DNA from: JAAUTS01 sp038250235
GTDB lineage: Bacteria > Verrucomicrobiota > Verrucomicrobiia > Methylacidiphilales > JAAUTS01
Reading direction: 5' to 3'
DNA: 40,209 nt
NCBI GenBank assembly: GCA_038250235.1
Contig: JBBSCO010000025.1
Coordinates: 1 to 40,209, forward strand
Positions 8,134 to 16,267 of the stretch are shown here, in pieces; within the stretch, counting starts at the first letter, position 1; the number at the start of each line of letters is the position of its first letter. The notes under the pieces are model-generated. The model was not told the origin of the DNA and searched no databases. It saw nothing but the letters and a program-made list of their open reading frames with translations. The translations under genes and the position numbers were made by a program.

Positions 8134-8540
8134 AAATAACTTTCTACGGATGGCTGGCTGTATTGTTTGACCTTGCTTAAACGGGGCCGGCGAAAGCGAG
8201 TGCAGGGCTTAGACTGTCTTCCTTGCCGCCGGTAAATTGTTTTTTCCAGTTCACGTTGGAGGACCCGGCTTTCGCCTTGCGTGATTTCTTCACCAAGCAA
8301 GCTGCCTGGATAGGGGTTCCAGAGTCTGCATCAGGATCAGCATTAGGGTCAGGATCAGGATACGCTTTTATCGTGGCGTTCATCGTGTTCATACCAAACA
8401 AGATGCAAAGCCTATGCCACAAACTTTATCCCGTTCTAATTCATTGATAATCAGATTATTAGAGAAATTGGCACCAAGTTGTCTCTTTCGTGAAAAAGGC
8501 GAAATGCAATGCGCTTGATTCCATCAGCATGCAAATAGCG
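8134..8540. other. Intergenic region with a doubtful Asp/Pro-repeat ORF
   Basis: No gene is certain here. An 81-codon minus-strand frame (8177-8422; alternative ATG at 8392) encodes a low-complexity block DPDPNADPDADSGTP produced by imperfect GGATCA/GGTCAG hexamer repeats (8328-8360), then a Lys-rich segment. It has no signal peptide and no Shine-Dalgarno. It could be a small lineage-specific gene or simply repeat-derived sequence. The segment 8440-8540 shows nothing I can name except the weak AT-rich inverted repeat ATAATC/GATTAT near 8449-8461, which could end transcripts running from the tRNA. Confidence 0.3.
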
Positions 8541-8791
8541 GCGGATTTTCGGAGATGGATCAATCCCTTCGAAATTGTTGCCAAATGACTTCGTCTTGTG
8601 AGCTTTTCGCTTCGCGATTGGCAAACGAACTTCGTTCTACTCAATGAGAGAAATTCGCTGTCGCGAAATGGGCGGAGATGGATTAATCCCTTCAGGATTG
8701 TTGCCAAATGACTTCGTCTTGTGAGCTTTTCGCTTCGCGATTGGCAAACGAACTTCGTTCTACTCAATGATAGAAATTCGCTGTCGCGAAA
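8541..8791 (-). repeat. 123-bp tandem repeats carrying copies of the tRNA-Tyr 3' end
   Basis: Immediately 3' of tRNA-Tyr (in its direction of transcription) the sequence repeats with an exact 123-bp period. The block GGAGATGGAT, part of the tRNA T-arm and acceptor 3' end, occurs at 8551, 8674 and 8797; the last is in the true tRNA. The shared element CCAAATGACT occurs at 8581 and 8704. The copies at 8581-8672 and 8704-8795 differ at only a few positions. Each unit contains hairpin-forming pieces such as AACGAA-G-TTCGTT, TCGC-GAA-GCGA and TTCGC-GACA-GCGAA. Because 123 is divisible by three, a long repetitive frame (8459-8914) stays open. I regard it as a by-product of the repeats, not a gene. 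Confidence 0.9.
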
Positions 8792-8873
8792 TGGGCGGAG
8801 ATGGATTCGAACCATCGAAGGCAAAGCCAGCAGATTTACAGTCTGCCCCGTTTGGCCACTCCGGAATCCGCCC
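8792..8873 (-). tRNA. tRNA-Tyr (anticodon GTA)
   Basis: On the minus strand the sequence folds as a class II tRNA of 82 nt with a long variable arm. The acceptor stem is GGGCGGA (from 8873) paired with TCCGCCC (ending 8793), with discriminator A at 8792. The anticodon loop is CTGTAAA within GACTGTAAATCTG, giving GTA. The T-arm is GAAGGTTCGAATCCATC. CCA is not encoded. A strong promoter lies directly upstream. The 3' end of the gene is repeated downstream at 123-bp intervals. Confidence 0.97.
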
Positions 8874-8885
8874 GAAGGAAGGAAA

Positions 8886-8914
8886 AGCGTATGTTTTTCT
8901 TTTTCACTCGTCAA
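8886..8914 (-). promoter_or_regulatory. Sigma70-type promoter of tRNA-Tyr
   Basis: On the minus strand, -35 TTGACG (8909-8914) and -10 TACGCT (8886-8891) are separated by exactly 17 bp. Predicted initiation near 8880 would give a 5' leader of about seven nucleotides before the tRNA. Confidence 0.7.
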
Positions 8915-9069
8915 TCCACTAAAGAAAAAAAGGTTGTTTTTAAAATAAACTTTCCATGCCAGGGACGTTTACAACATTTTGAGATATTTTTCGAAGTTTT
9001 TATCTTCCATTCTTACGGAAATCAACATAACTCTACCTGAGTATCCAACTCAACAAGGAGAATTCGTTT

Positions 9070-9300
9070 ATGGCTGACGCAACACAAAAAGTTCCCGAAA
9101 ATCTTCCCGGTAAATGGTATGTCGATGACAGTTGCACACCTTGCCATGTCTGCCTGGAAGAAGCCCCCCTGTTGCTCAAGTACAACGACGACGAAACTTA
9201 CGTCTTTTTTTATAAACAGCCAGAAACTCCCGAAGAGGAAGATGCCGCCCAAAGGGCACTGGATATCTGCCCTACCGGATCCATCGGCAGCGATGGCTGA
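9070..9300 (+). CDS. Single-cluster [4Fe-4S] ferredoxin
   Basis: A 76-aa soluble electron carrier. Three cysteines are arranged C22-x2-C25-x2-C28 (CTPCHVC), with a fourth at C67 before Pro (DICPTGSIG). This is the arrangement of small monocluster ferredoxins, with the second cluster site lost. The protein is very acidic, as expected. The start is firm: an AAGGAG Shine-Dalgarno lies 9 nt before the ATG, one of the few strong ones in this window. It converges with pheS (82 bp between the stops), so its partner enzyme cannot be deduced from context. Confidence 0.9.
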   Translation: MADATQKVPENLPGKWYVDDSCTPCHVCLEEAPLLLKYNDDETYVFFYKQPETPEEEDAAQRALDICPTGSIGSDG

Positions 9301-9382
9301 TAACAAGAACCTCTAAACTGCAAAGGTCTGGGAAATCGCCCCAGGCTCTTACCGCACCGGATTGAGTGCTTTCGGATTCCGG

Positions 9383-10390
9383 TCAAAATTGCTTTAAAAA
9401 CCTTTGGTCGTTCTCGTAAAAGAGACGGAGATCGGGGATTCCATGCAGCATCATCGCGATGCGTTCGACTCCCATGCCAAAGGCAAAACCCGTGTATTTT
9501 TCAGGATCGATGCCGGCATTGGTCAGAACGGCCGGATCCACCATGCCGCAACCGGCGATTTCCAGCCATTTTTTCCCGCGAACAGAATGGCCCTCACGGG
9601 CCATATCGATTTCAAAACTCGGCTCGGTAAACGGAAAAAAATGCGGTCGAAAACGAACAACGGTTTCAGCACCAAGCAATTCCTTGAAGAAAAATTCCAT
9701 GGTTCCTTTGAGATCCCCGAGTGTCACGCTTTCATCCACGACCAAACCTTCAATCTGGTGGAAGAAGATGCCATGGGTCGCATCAATTTCATCCCGGCGG
9801 TAGCAACGGCCAGGAGCGATGATTTTGAACGGAGGCTTGGCCGACTCCATGATGCGGATCTGCACGGTCGAGGTTTGAGTGCGGAGCAGAAGCCTCCCGT
9901 ATTTCGGATGCGGCGATAGTTTGGCGTAAAAGGTGTCCTGCTCATTGCGGGCGGGGTGATCCGCAGGCGTATTGAGCGCATCGAAATTATGATACTCCGT
10001 TTCGATTTCGGGACCATCGGCCAAGGCAAAACCCATGCGGCGGAAAGTCTGGACTATACGATCCAAGGTCTGGCTCACCACATGGGGACTGGCCGTGACA
10101 ATTGGATAACCGGGCAGAGTGGGATCATCCGGCAGCTGGTTCCCGGAACTTTCAAAGGAAGCTTTTTTCTCCTCGTAGGCGGTATTGACGGCATTTTTGA
10201 CCTCGTTGGCCAGCTTGCCCACGGTCGGGCGCTGCTCTTTGGGCAGATCTTTCATGCCTTCAAGGGCCAGCGGCAGAGAACCCTGTCGGCTTAAATATCG
10301 GATACGCCAGTCTTCCAATCCGGCGGGATCCTGCACCCCGGCGAGATCCTGTAAGGCTTGCTCTTTGATTTGATTCAGTTGATCGATCAT
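9383..10390 (-). CDS. pheS: Phenylalanyl-tRNA synthetase alpha subunit
   Basis: The 335-aa catalytic subunit of class II PheRS, charging tRNA-Phe with phenylalanine. An N-terminal coiled-coil arm (about 1-85) precedes the catalytic domain. Class II motif 2 is visible as GRCYRRDEIDATHGIFFHQI, and motif 3 as GFAFGMGVERIAMML. The Phe pocket region contains FFPFTEPSFEID. Length matches the family. It is last in the infC-rpmI-rplT-pheS row. The usual partner gene pheT is not downstream: a convergent ferredoxin gene follows instead, so the beta subunit must be encoded elsewhere. The ATG has no Shine-Dalgarno. An intrinsic terminator hairpin ends its T tract only a few bases before the ATG, which suggests controlled read-through from rplT. 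Confidence 0.97.
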   Translation of the reverse strand: MIDQLNQIKEQALQDLAGVQDPAGLEDWRIRYLSRQGSLPLALEGMKDLPKEQRPTVGKLANEVKNAVNTAYEEKKASFESSGNQLPDDPTLPGYPIVTASPHVVSQTLDRIVQTFRRMGFALADGPEIETEYHNFDALNTPADHPARNEQDTFYAKLSPHPKYGRLLLRTQTSTVQIRIMESAKPPFKIIAPGRCYRRDEIDATHGIFFHQIEGLVVDESVTLGDLKGTMEFFFKELLGAETVVRFRPHFFPFTEPSFEIDMAREGHSVRGKKWLEIAGCGMVDPAVLTNAGIDPEKYTGFAFGMGVERIAMMLHGIPDLRLFYENDQRFLKQF

Positions 10391-10437
10391 ACAATAAAAA
10401 ACGCCGCAGCCCCTTCGTTGGGAGACGGCGGCGTTTT
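10391..10437 (-). terminator. Terminator/attenuator hairpin between rplT and pheS
   Basis: Read on the minus strand, AAAACGCCGC (10437-10428) pairs with GCGGCGTTTT (10406-10397) around a loop that can itself form a short CCC/GGG stem, and is followed by TTTTTTATTG. The T tract ends within a few bases of the pheS ATG (10390). Its position suggests attenuation of pheS rather than a simple operon end. No Phe-rich leader peptide is visible in the 79-bp gap. Confidence 0.85.
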
Positions 10438-10469
10438 GTAAAAACGTGGAGCGTTCAGACTCTCGAGGC

Positions 10470-10817
10470 TTAAGCCTGAAGGGTCTTCATTACCTGCTGG
10501 AAAGCGGCAGGTTCGTTCACCGCCAGATCGGCCAGGATCTTACGATCAATCTCGATCTTGGCACCTTTAAGGGCCGCGATGAATCTGCTGTAAGTCATAT
10601 CGTGCTCACGGACAGCCGCATTGATACGGGTGGTCCAGAGGTTACGGAAGTTACGCTTACGCACTTTGCGGTCGCGATAAGCCCAGACTTTGGCCTTCAT
10701 CGTCGCGTCTTTGGCGTAACGGAAAAGTTTGCTACGGTTTCCGCGGAAGCCTCGTGCGGCGTCTACGACGCGTTTACGGCGTTCACGGGAGGCGGGGGCA
10801 TTGGTTGCTCTTGGCAT
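10470..10817 (-). CDS. rplT: 50S ribosomal protein L20
   Basis: 115 aa of typical L20 sequence: the basic N-terminal helix (RERRKRVVDAARGFRGNRS), then KLFRYAKDATMKAKVWAYRD and the globular RINAAVREHDMTYSRFI. L20 is an early-assembly 23S rRNA-binding protein and, in other bacteria, a translational repressor of its own operon. It follows rpmI with a 49-bp gap and precedes pheS behind a terminator hairpin. No Shine-Dalgarno is visible before the ATG. Confidence 0.98.
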   Translation of the reverse strand: MPRATNAPASRERRKRVVDAARGFRGNRSKLFRYAKDATMKAKVWAYRDRKVRKRNFRNLWTTRINAAVREHDMTYSRFIAALKGAKIEIDRKILADLAVNEPAAFQQVMKTLQA

Positions 10818-10866
10818 AAATGTATCTCAGTTGGGTTGTGGAAAAGCTGAAGAAAGTACCTGAGAT

Positions 10867-11073
10867 TCAGGAAAAAGGCAAGCAGATCTTCATCCGCTTG
10901 GTGTCGGCATCCGATACCATTTCGCGCGAGGCCAAATGACGCTTCTGCTTACGGTTCTTGCTGGCGGCCAAGTGGCGGCGGCCCGCTTTGCTGCGTTTTA
11001 GTTTTCCGGAAGCTGTCAGCGTAAAGCGTTTGGATACAGCCTTTTTCGTCTTGGAAGTCGGTCCTTTTCTCAT
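10867..11073 (-). CDS. rpmI: 50S ribosomal protein L35
   Basis: 68 aa, strongly basic, with the L35 pattern: KTKKAVSKRFTLTASGKLKR, then RRHLAASKNRKQKRHL. It sits in the conserved infC-rpmI-rplT order, 16 bp after infC, so translational coupling is likely. The C-terminal tail (SDADTKRMKICLPFS) is normal for the family. Confidence 0.98.
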   Translation of the reverse strand: MRKGPTSKTKKAVSKRFTLTASGKLKRSKAGRRHLAASKNRKQKRHLASREMVSDADTKRMKICLPFS

Positions 11074-11089
11074 AAATCGTCTTTTCTAG

Positions 11090-11710
11090 TTACTCTTTTG
11101 TTTCATCCCCGGAATCCTGAGATTGGTCACCGTCTTCCGACGCGTCCACACCTTCATATTCAATCGAGTCATCCGTATATTTACGAACCCTCTTTTTAAT
11201 GGGGAGTGGAGTTAACATCAAATTGATGTTTCTGCCAACTAATTTCGGCTCGGCGTCCGCCACCCCCACATGCTCAAGATCTTTCCGGATACGGATCACA
11301 ACCTCCCGACCCAGATTCTGGTGCTGCATTTCACGGCCGCGGAACACCATCATGAGCTTGGCTTTCATGCCCCGGAACAGGAAATCCTCTGCATGCCGCA
11401 TCTTGGTCATGTAGTCGTGCTCGTCAATGTTGATGTGAAATTTGAGTTCCTTGACCTTGGCCGCATTGTTGGCCTTGCGGGCCTCCTTGTCTTTCTTGGA
11501 CATTTCGTAGCGGAACTTCCCGTAATCCAGGATCTTACAAACAGGGGGGCGGGCCTTGGGGCTGATCTCCACCAAATCCAATCCAGCACGGCGGGCGTGG
11601 GCCAGGGCATCGTTGACCGAGATAACGCCGAGGGATTGACCGTCGGGACCTATGACAAGCATTTCGCGGGCTCTGATGCGGTTGTTTACACGTAACTGTT
11701 GGAATTGAAT
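11090..11710 (-). CDS. infC: Translation initiation factor IF-3, starting at an AUU codon
   Basis: IF-3 binds the 30S subunit and enforces correct start-codon and initiator-tRNA selection. The N domain carries VNNRIRAREMLVIGPDGQSL, followed by VCKILDYGKFRYE, and the C domain carries KELKFHINIDEHDYMTKMRH. The first ATG (11662) would cut off the conserved NNRIRA block. Extending upstream in frame gives ATT at 11708-11710, followed by QFQQLRVNNRIRA. A strong AGGAG lies six nucleotides before that ATT. AUU is the classical infC start used for IF-3 autoregulation, so I place the start there (206 aa). The Asp/Glu/Ser-rich C-terminal extension of about 20 residues (DASEDGDQSQDSGDETKE) is longer than in E. 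coli. Confidence 0.95.
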   Translation of the reverse strand: MQFQQLRVNNRIRAREMLVIGPDGQSLGVISVNDALAHARRAGLDLVEISPKARPPVCKILDYGKFRYEMSKKDKEARKANNAAKVKELKFHINIDEHDYMTKMRHAEDFLFRGMKAKLMMVFRGREMQHQNLGREVVIRIRKDLEHVGVADAEPKLVGRNINLMLTPLPIKKRVRKYTDDSIEYEGVDASEDGDQSQDSGDETKE

Positions 11711-11886
11711 AGTCGTCTCCTGTTGGGTTTATCGAATTAAAAACGGGCACACAGCAGCAGTGCGGCGGGAAGAAATGCTGACTGGCCGGGGGAAGGAATC
11801 ATTTAGGCCATCGAAAGAGGGAAAGCCGGGCTGCTGAGGCAGACGGCGGAAAGAACTCCGGTGCTTGAGGAAAGCGACATGCCACT

Positions 11887-11916
11887 AATACAAAGAGAAT
11901 TTCCGCGAACAGGCAA
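11887..11916 (-). promoter_or_regulatory. Possible infC operon promoter
   Basis: On the minus strand, TTGCCT (11911-11916) and TGTATT (11887-11892) are separated by 18 bp. This would give a leader of about 170 nt before the infC AUU codon, long enough for autoregulatory structure. The rest of the 11711-11986 gap shows no gene. Confidence 0.4.
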
Positions 11917-11986
11917 GAGTAATTTATGGCCGGGTTACGCAGGATTTTCTTTTGCCGGACGCTCCAGGCCGGATTAGGCTGCACTC

Positions 11987-12829
11987 ATGGAACTTTGTTT
12001 GGCCGGTTACGGAATCATCGGGAAAGCCTGGCACAGCCATTATTTGGCGGATGGATATGAGCTGAGGACTTGGAATCGCAGCCCAAAAGCCGTTCCGGGT
12101 TTCGTAGCAGATCTGGCCCGGGCCGCAGAGGGTGCCGACGTCATTCATATCGTGGTGTCCGACCCTCCCGCCGTCGCAAAGGTTCTGGAAGAAATCATCC
12201 CAGTCCTTGGCCCGGAATCCTTGATCATCCAATCCAGCACCATTTCCCCTTCCTGGGCCTCTCTTTTCCAATCCAAAGTCGAAGCGAAAGGGGCTTCCTA
12301 TGTTGAGGCGCCCTTTACCGGGAGTAAAATTGCCGCAGAAAACCGCCAGAATGTGTTCTATCTAGGGGGGAGGCCTGATGCCGTACAACGCGCGCAACGT
12401 GTCCTTAAAGGCCTGAGCAAAATCATCAGTCATGTCGGCAGCGTCGAGCAGGCCAGTGCTTTGAAACTTGCGATGAATCTACAGATCGCCTCCATCGCCC
12501 AGGCTCTGTCGGAAAGCCTTAGTCTTGCCCGCAGCTATGGCATTCCCGATATCCTCTATTTCGAACTCCTGGAAAACAATGTTAGCCGATCCGGACTAAG
12601 CGATCTGAAAAAGCCAAAGCTTCTGGCCTCCGACTATTCTCCGCAATTTTCCATCAAACACATGCACAAAGACCTCAATCTGGCGCTGGAATCAGCTCTC
12701 TCCACCTCTCTGCCCCTGCCTCTGACCCAGGCCACCCGTGCGATTTATCAGCAGGGTCTGGAACAGGGCCTGGGCGATCAGGATTTCACCGCCCTGATCG
12801 AACTTCTCAAGCCAGAGGGAAAAAAGTGA
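11987..12829 (+). CDS. NAD(P)-dependent beta-hydroxyacid dehydrogenase family protein
   Basis: A 280-aa member of the 3-hydroxyisobutyrate/6-phosphogluconate dehydrogenase superfamily. The N-terminus has the Rossmann fingerprint LAGYGIIGKAW (GxGxxG). The middle has the substrate-binding block VEAPFTGSK (the equivalent of DAPVSGG). The catalytic Lys lies in ALKLAMNLQIASIAQALSE. The C-terminal helical domain ends with HMHKDLNLALESA. The family oxidises or reduces beta-hydroxy acids, including succinic semialdehyde and glyoxylate; the substrate cannot be told here. It is divergent from infC across a 276-bp gap and is followed by an unrelated TPR gene. Confidence 0.88.
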   Translation: MELCLAGYGIIGKAWHSHYLADGYELRTWNRSPKAVPGFVADLARAAEGADVIHIVVSDPPAVAKVLEEIIPVLGPESLIIQSSTISPSWASLFQSKVEAKGASYVEAPFTGSKIAAENRQNVFYLGGRPDAVQRAQRVLKGLSKIISHVGSVEQASALKLAMNLQIASIAQALSESLSLARSYGIPDILYFELLENNVSRSGLSDLKKPKLLASDYSPQFSIKHMHKDLNLALESALSTSLPLPLTQATRAIYQQGLEQGLGDQDFTALIELLKPEGKK

Positions 12830-12895
12830 CATGAATTTGCCTTATTTGAATAAAAAGGGTTTTGCACAGAAAAAGTTTCCTGTAGGGTGAAACTT

Positions 12896-15800
12896 GTGAA
12901 GTGTTTGAATTTGCCTCTCTTTAAGTATTTATTTCTTTGTGGACTGTTTTTGACAAGTCTGGTCTCCCCCCTCGTAGGACAGGAGAACGCCCAGAATCTC
13001 CTGGACAAGGCTGCGGAGGCTATTAATAACGGCAATTTCGAGGAATCCTCCAAAATTCTTCAGGATTTGATCGCCAAATTCCCCACGGACAGGCAAGCAC
13101 CCAACGCCCGATATCTCCTTGGCATTTCCCAGTACAGCCTGGGAAATTACGCCGAAGCGGTCAAAAACCTGACCGACTCAAAGGACTTCCTCAAAGATAC
13201 CCAACCCATTGCGGCCTTCCATCTGGGAGCTTCGCACTTTTTCATGGGAAACGCCGATGCCGCCATCACCGCCCTGCAGAGCGCTTCCAAGTCTGATAAC
13301 AAAGAAATAGCGCCATTCTCCCTCCTCTACCTTGCCAAGGCCCAGATGGATCGCGGGAGCAAACTTCAGGCCACGGATAAAACCAAAGCAAACGCCGCCT
13401 TCGAAGCCGGGCTGGTCTCTATCAACGAACTAATTACCAAATACCCCCAGGACGACAATCTCATCGATGCCTACATGACCAAAGCCAGCATCAATGCGAT
13501 TGCCGGCAAGTTCGATGCCGCCGTCGCCGCCATCGATGAACTCAAAAGCAAACCGGGTGGATCACAGATGGCAGAGGATGCCGATTATCTCCTCGGCTAC
13601 GTCTTCTCGCAACAAGCCCAGGATCTGCAGTCCGAATTCAAACCCGAAGAAGCAGCCCAGGCCATACAAAAGGCCCGTGAAACCTACAATCGCCTCCAGA
13701 AAAGCGACAATCTCCTGGTGGCCAACGACGCAGCCTACCAACTGGCCAATCTTTCCTTTGCCGACAGAAAATACGAGCAGGCCCTCACCGAGTTCCGCAG
13801 CCTGCGAAGCAAGGATGAAATCATCGAATCCCAGAAATCACGCATCAAGGATCTGCGGGGCAAACTTTCCAAGGCCAGTGGCAACAAGGAACAATTGGCC
13901 AATTTTCAACGTCTGCTCCAGCGGGAAGAATCCAAGCTCAAATCCGTCAAAGACAATAATGACACCGCTCTGGATGCACTTATTCGGACAGCTGACTGCT
14001 ACCGCCAACTCCGGAAATACGACGAAGCCCGCACGGTCTACCGCCAGGCCCTCAAATTCGCTGAGGGAAACAAAGCCAAGGAAATCAATCTCCAGATCAT
14101 CGTGACCCAGGCACTGCAGGGTCTGGGAGGCAAGGCGGACAAAGGGTTTGAAGAATTCAAGGTCAAATATCCCAACGACCCCATGGCGGAAGGCGTTCCC
14201 TACTTCATCGCCGACGCCCTGATCAAACAGGAACGATTTGATGAAGCCCAAACCAAGCTGCAGGACATAATCAAAAACAAACCCAACAGCCGCTTTGCCG
14301 CACTCTCCGTGCAGGCATTGGCACGCTCCTACCTGGGCCAGAAAAAACCGGCGGAAGCCCTTAAACTGATCGAGGATTTTGCCGCCAAAGTCAAAAGTGG
14401 AAATTACAAACTTCCCCCCGATGTTCTGGATGACGCGGAATATTTCCGTGGCGCCATTCTGTTTCAGGTCGATAAAAAAGAAGAGGCAATCAAAGTGCTA
14501 CAGGATCTGGCCGCCAATTCCAAAAACGCAGCCATCAAACAGAACGCCGCCTACGAAGCGGCAAAAATGCTCAACATCATGGGCAAAGCCGAGGAAACGG
14601 TCACAGCCATGCGGGCATTCATCACCAACTTTCCCGACTCACCAAACGCGGAAAAAGCCCTTGTCACCATTGCCAATACCTACGAAAAACTTTCCAAAAG
14701 AGAGGAAGCCCTCGAAACCTACCGGGATATCATCTCCAAAACGGAAGATCCAACCGTCAAGATTTTCTCCCTTGAAAAAAGTTGGCGCATCCATCTGGCG
14801 GCAGATCAGTACGATGCCATGGTGAAAATTCAGGATGAACTCATCACGGCTTTCCCCAGTTCCCCCCGCTCCCTCGTGGCTTTGTCGGAGAGGGCCAGAT
14901 ATCTGGAAAAGGCCAAAAAAACAGAGGAAGCCAACGCCATCTACCAACAGATGATAGATAGCTTTGAGAAGCTGACCCCGCTGGAAAAGAAGGAGAGCTA
15001 CGGAAAGACACTGGGAGCTTACGTGGTTCGGGTTTTGCAGCGGAGGGCGGATAACGATTATAAGGCCGCCGTCAAAATAGGTAATCCCGCCTTAGTGGAC
15101 GAAACACAAAAAGCCAAATGGAAAGAACTGATACAGTCTTCCAACCAGACTCTCGATAAAGCCATCCAGGATTTTCCGGGAAGTGATATTTTTGGAACCG
15201 TGCTGAGAAACAAAGTCGATGTCATGCTCCTCATGCTCGGAAATAAACTGATGGATCAGGAAGCCGCCTTCACCTATCTGAGCCAGTTGGCTGGAACCAT
15301 CAACGAGGACAAGACCAAGGCCCAGGTTCTGATTGCCCGTGCAAGTCTGGCTTATCAATTGGGACAGATTTCGGTGGCTACCCGCTTTTACAAGGATGCC
15401 TTCAGCCAGATACAAGATCCCCAGGCCGTTCCCTGGCAGGAATATGAACGCTACGGTTCCATCCTTCTGGAGGAAAAACAGTGGGATGAAGCCCTCAACC
15501 AGTTCCAGAAATTAAGGGATAACTTCGCCAAGCCGGATGCCGCGCAGGAAGCAGCCATTTACGGACTTGCCACCGCCTCTTTGGGCAAAAAAGACAACGC
15601 CAAAGCCCAACAGTTCTTTGCGGAATTAAAGGCGAAGTACCCCAAATCCGGAAAACTCATGGAAGCCGAGTTTTCCCAGGCCATCCTCAATCTTGAGTCG
15701 GGCAAATATGACGATGGCTTCACTGTGCTCAAAAAGGTCATGACCAGCGACGGTGTCAGCAATCAAACCAGAGCACGTGCGCTCATCGAGTTTGCCAAAG

Positions 15801-16114
15801 CACTGGAAACAATCCGAGACAAAGGCCTGACCACCAAGGAAACCAACCAGGGCGAAGGCAAACCAGCCCTTGATATCAACGACCTGATTGAAGGCTATTA
15901 TCTGAAAGTGGTTCTACTCTTTACCACCGAAAGAGATGCCTGCGCCGAAGCGCTTTTCCGACTGGTTGCCCTCAAAACCAAACAGGCTAAAGATCAGAAG
16001 GATCCGGTGATCAAACAAAAGAACACAGATGATGCCCGGAAACACGCCACAGATCTTTCCACAAAATATCCGGCTTCGGATTGGGCGGATAAAGTTCAGA
16101 CGTTGTTGAAATAG
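12896..16114 (+). CDS. Large exported tetratricopeptide-repeat protein
   Basis: About 1072 aa made almost wholly of TPR-like helical pairs. Examples are NGNFEESSKILQDLIAKFP, LGNYAEAVKNLTDSKDFLK, RKYDEARTVYRQALKFAEG, KREEALETYRDIISK and GKYDDGFTVLKKVMTS. An N-terminal signal peptide (hydrophobic LPLFKYLFLCGLFLTSLVSP, cut near VGQ) points to the periplasm or outer membrane. The motif AxxxFxxLIxKFP, recurring with Pro-Asp/Ser at loop ends, resembles the BamD/YbgF/CpoB type of TPR and suggests a scaffold role in envelope assembly. That role is inference. Two GTG codons are possible (12887, 12896). I prefer 12896 because AGGGTGA lies six to seven bases before it. Confidence 0.85.
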   Translation: MKCLNLPLFKYLFLCGLFLTSLVSPLVGQENAQNLLDKAAEAINNGNFEESSKILQDLIAKFPTDRQAPNARYLLGISQYSLGNYAEAVKNLTDSKDFLKDTQPIAAFHLGASHFFMGNADAAITALQSASKSDNKEIAPFSLLYLAKAQMDRGSKLQATDKTKANAAFEAGLVSINELITKYPQDDNLIDAYMTKASINAIAGKFDAAVAAIDELKSKPGGSQMAEDADYLLGYVFSQQAQDLQSEFKPEEAAQAIQKARETYNRLQKSDNLLVANDAAYQLANLSFADRKYEQALTEFRSLRSKDEIIESQKSRIKDLRGKLSKASGNKEQLANFQRLLQREESKLKSVKDNNDTALDALIRTADCYRQLRKYDEARTVYRQALKFAEGNKAKEINLQIIVTQALQGLGGKADKGFEEFKVKYPNDPMAEGVPYFIADALIKQERFDEAQTKLQDIIKNKPNSRFAALSVQALARSYLGQKKPAEALKLIEDFAAKVKSGNYKLPPDVLDDAEYFRGAILFQVDKKEEAIKVLQDLAANSKNAAIKQNAAYEAAKMLNIMGKAEETVTAMRAFITNFPDSPNAEKALVTIANTYEKLSKREEALETYRDIISKTEDPTVKIFSLEKSWRIHLAADQYDAMVKIQDELITAFPSSPRSLVALSERARYLEKAKKTEEANAIYQQMIDSFEKLTPLEKKESYGKTLGAYVVRVLQRRADNDYKAAVKIGNPALVDETQKAKWKELIQSSNQTLDKAIQDFPGSDIFGTVLRNKVDVMLLMLGNKLMDQEAAFTYLSQLAGTINEDKTKAQVLIARASLAYQLGQISVATRFYKDAFSQIQDPQAVPWQEYERYGSILLEEKQWDEALNQFQKLRDNFAKPDAAQEAAIYGLATASLGKKDNAKAQQFFAELKAKYPKSGKLMEAEFSQAILNLESGKYDDGFTVLKKVMTSDGVSNQTRARALIEFAKALETIRDKGLTTKETNQGEGKPALDINDLIEGYYLKVVLLFTTERDACAEALFRLVALKTKQAKDQKDPVIKQKNTDDARKHATDLSTKYPASDWADKVQTLLK

Positions 16115-16267
16115 TCGGCCTGGCTGCGCTATTTCCCTTCGTCTTCCAGACGTAGTATTCGATCCCTGCCCATGTTTTTGCCCCTGAAATTGACCTTCAG
16201 TCAAACAGCTGACAGCCATTCGCGTGACAATCTCAGACCATTCTCCTAAATTGACCAACCTATACCT

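Noticed and set aside
8459..8914. A 151-codon minus-strand frame with 41-residue repeats spanning the tRNA-Tyr gene
   Set aside because: It stays open only because the 123-bp repeat is a multiple of three, and it runs through the tRNA itself. No start signal or protein-like composition is seen.
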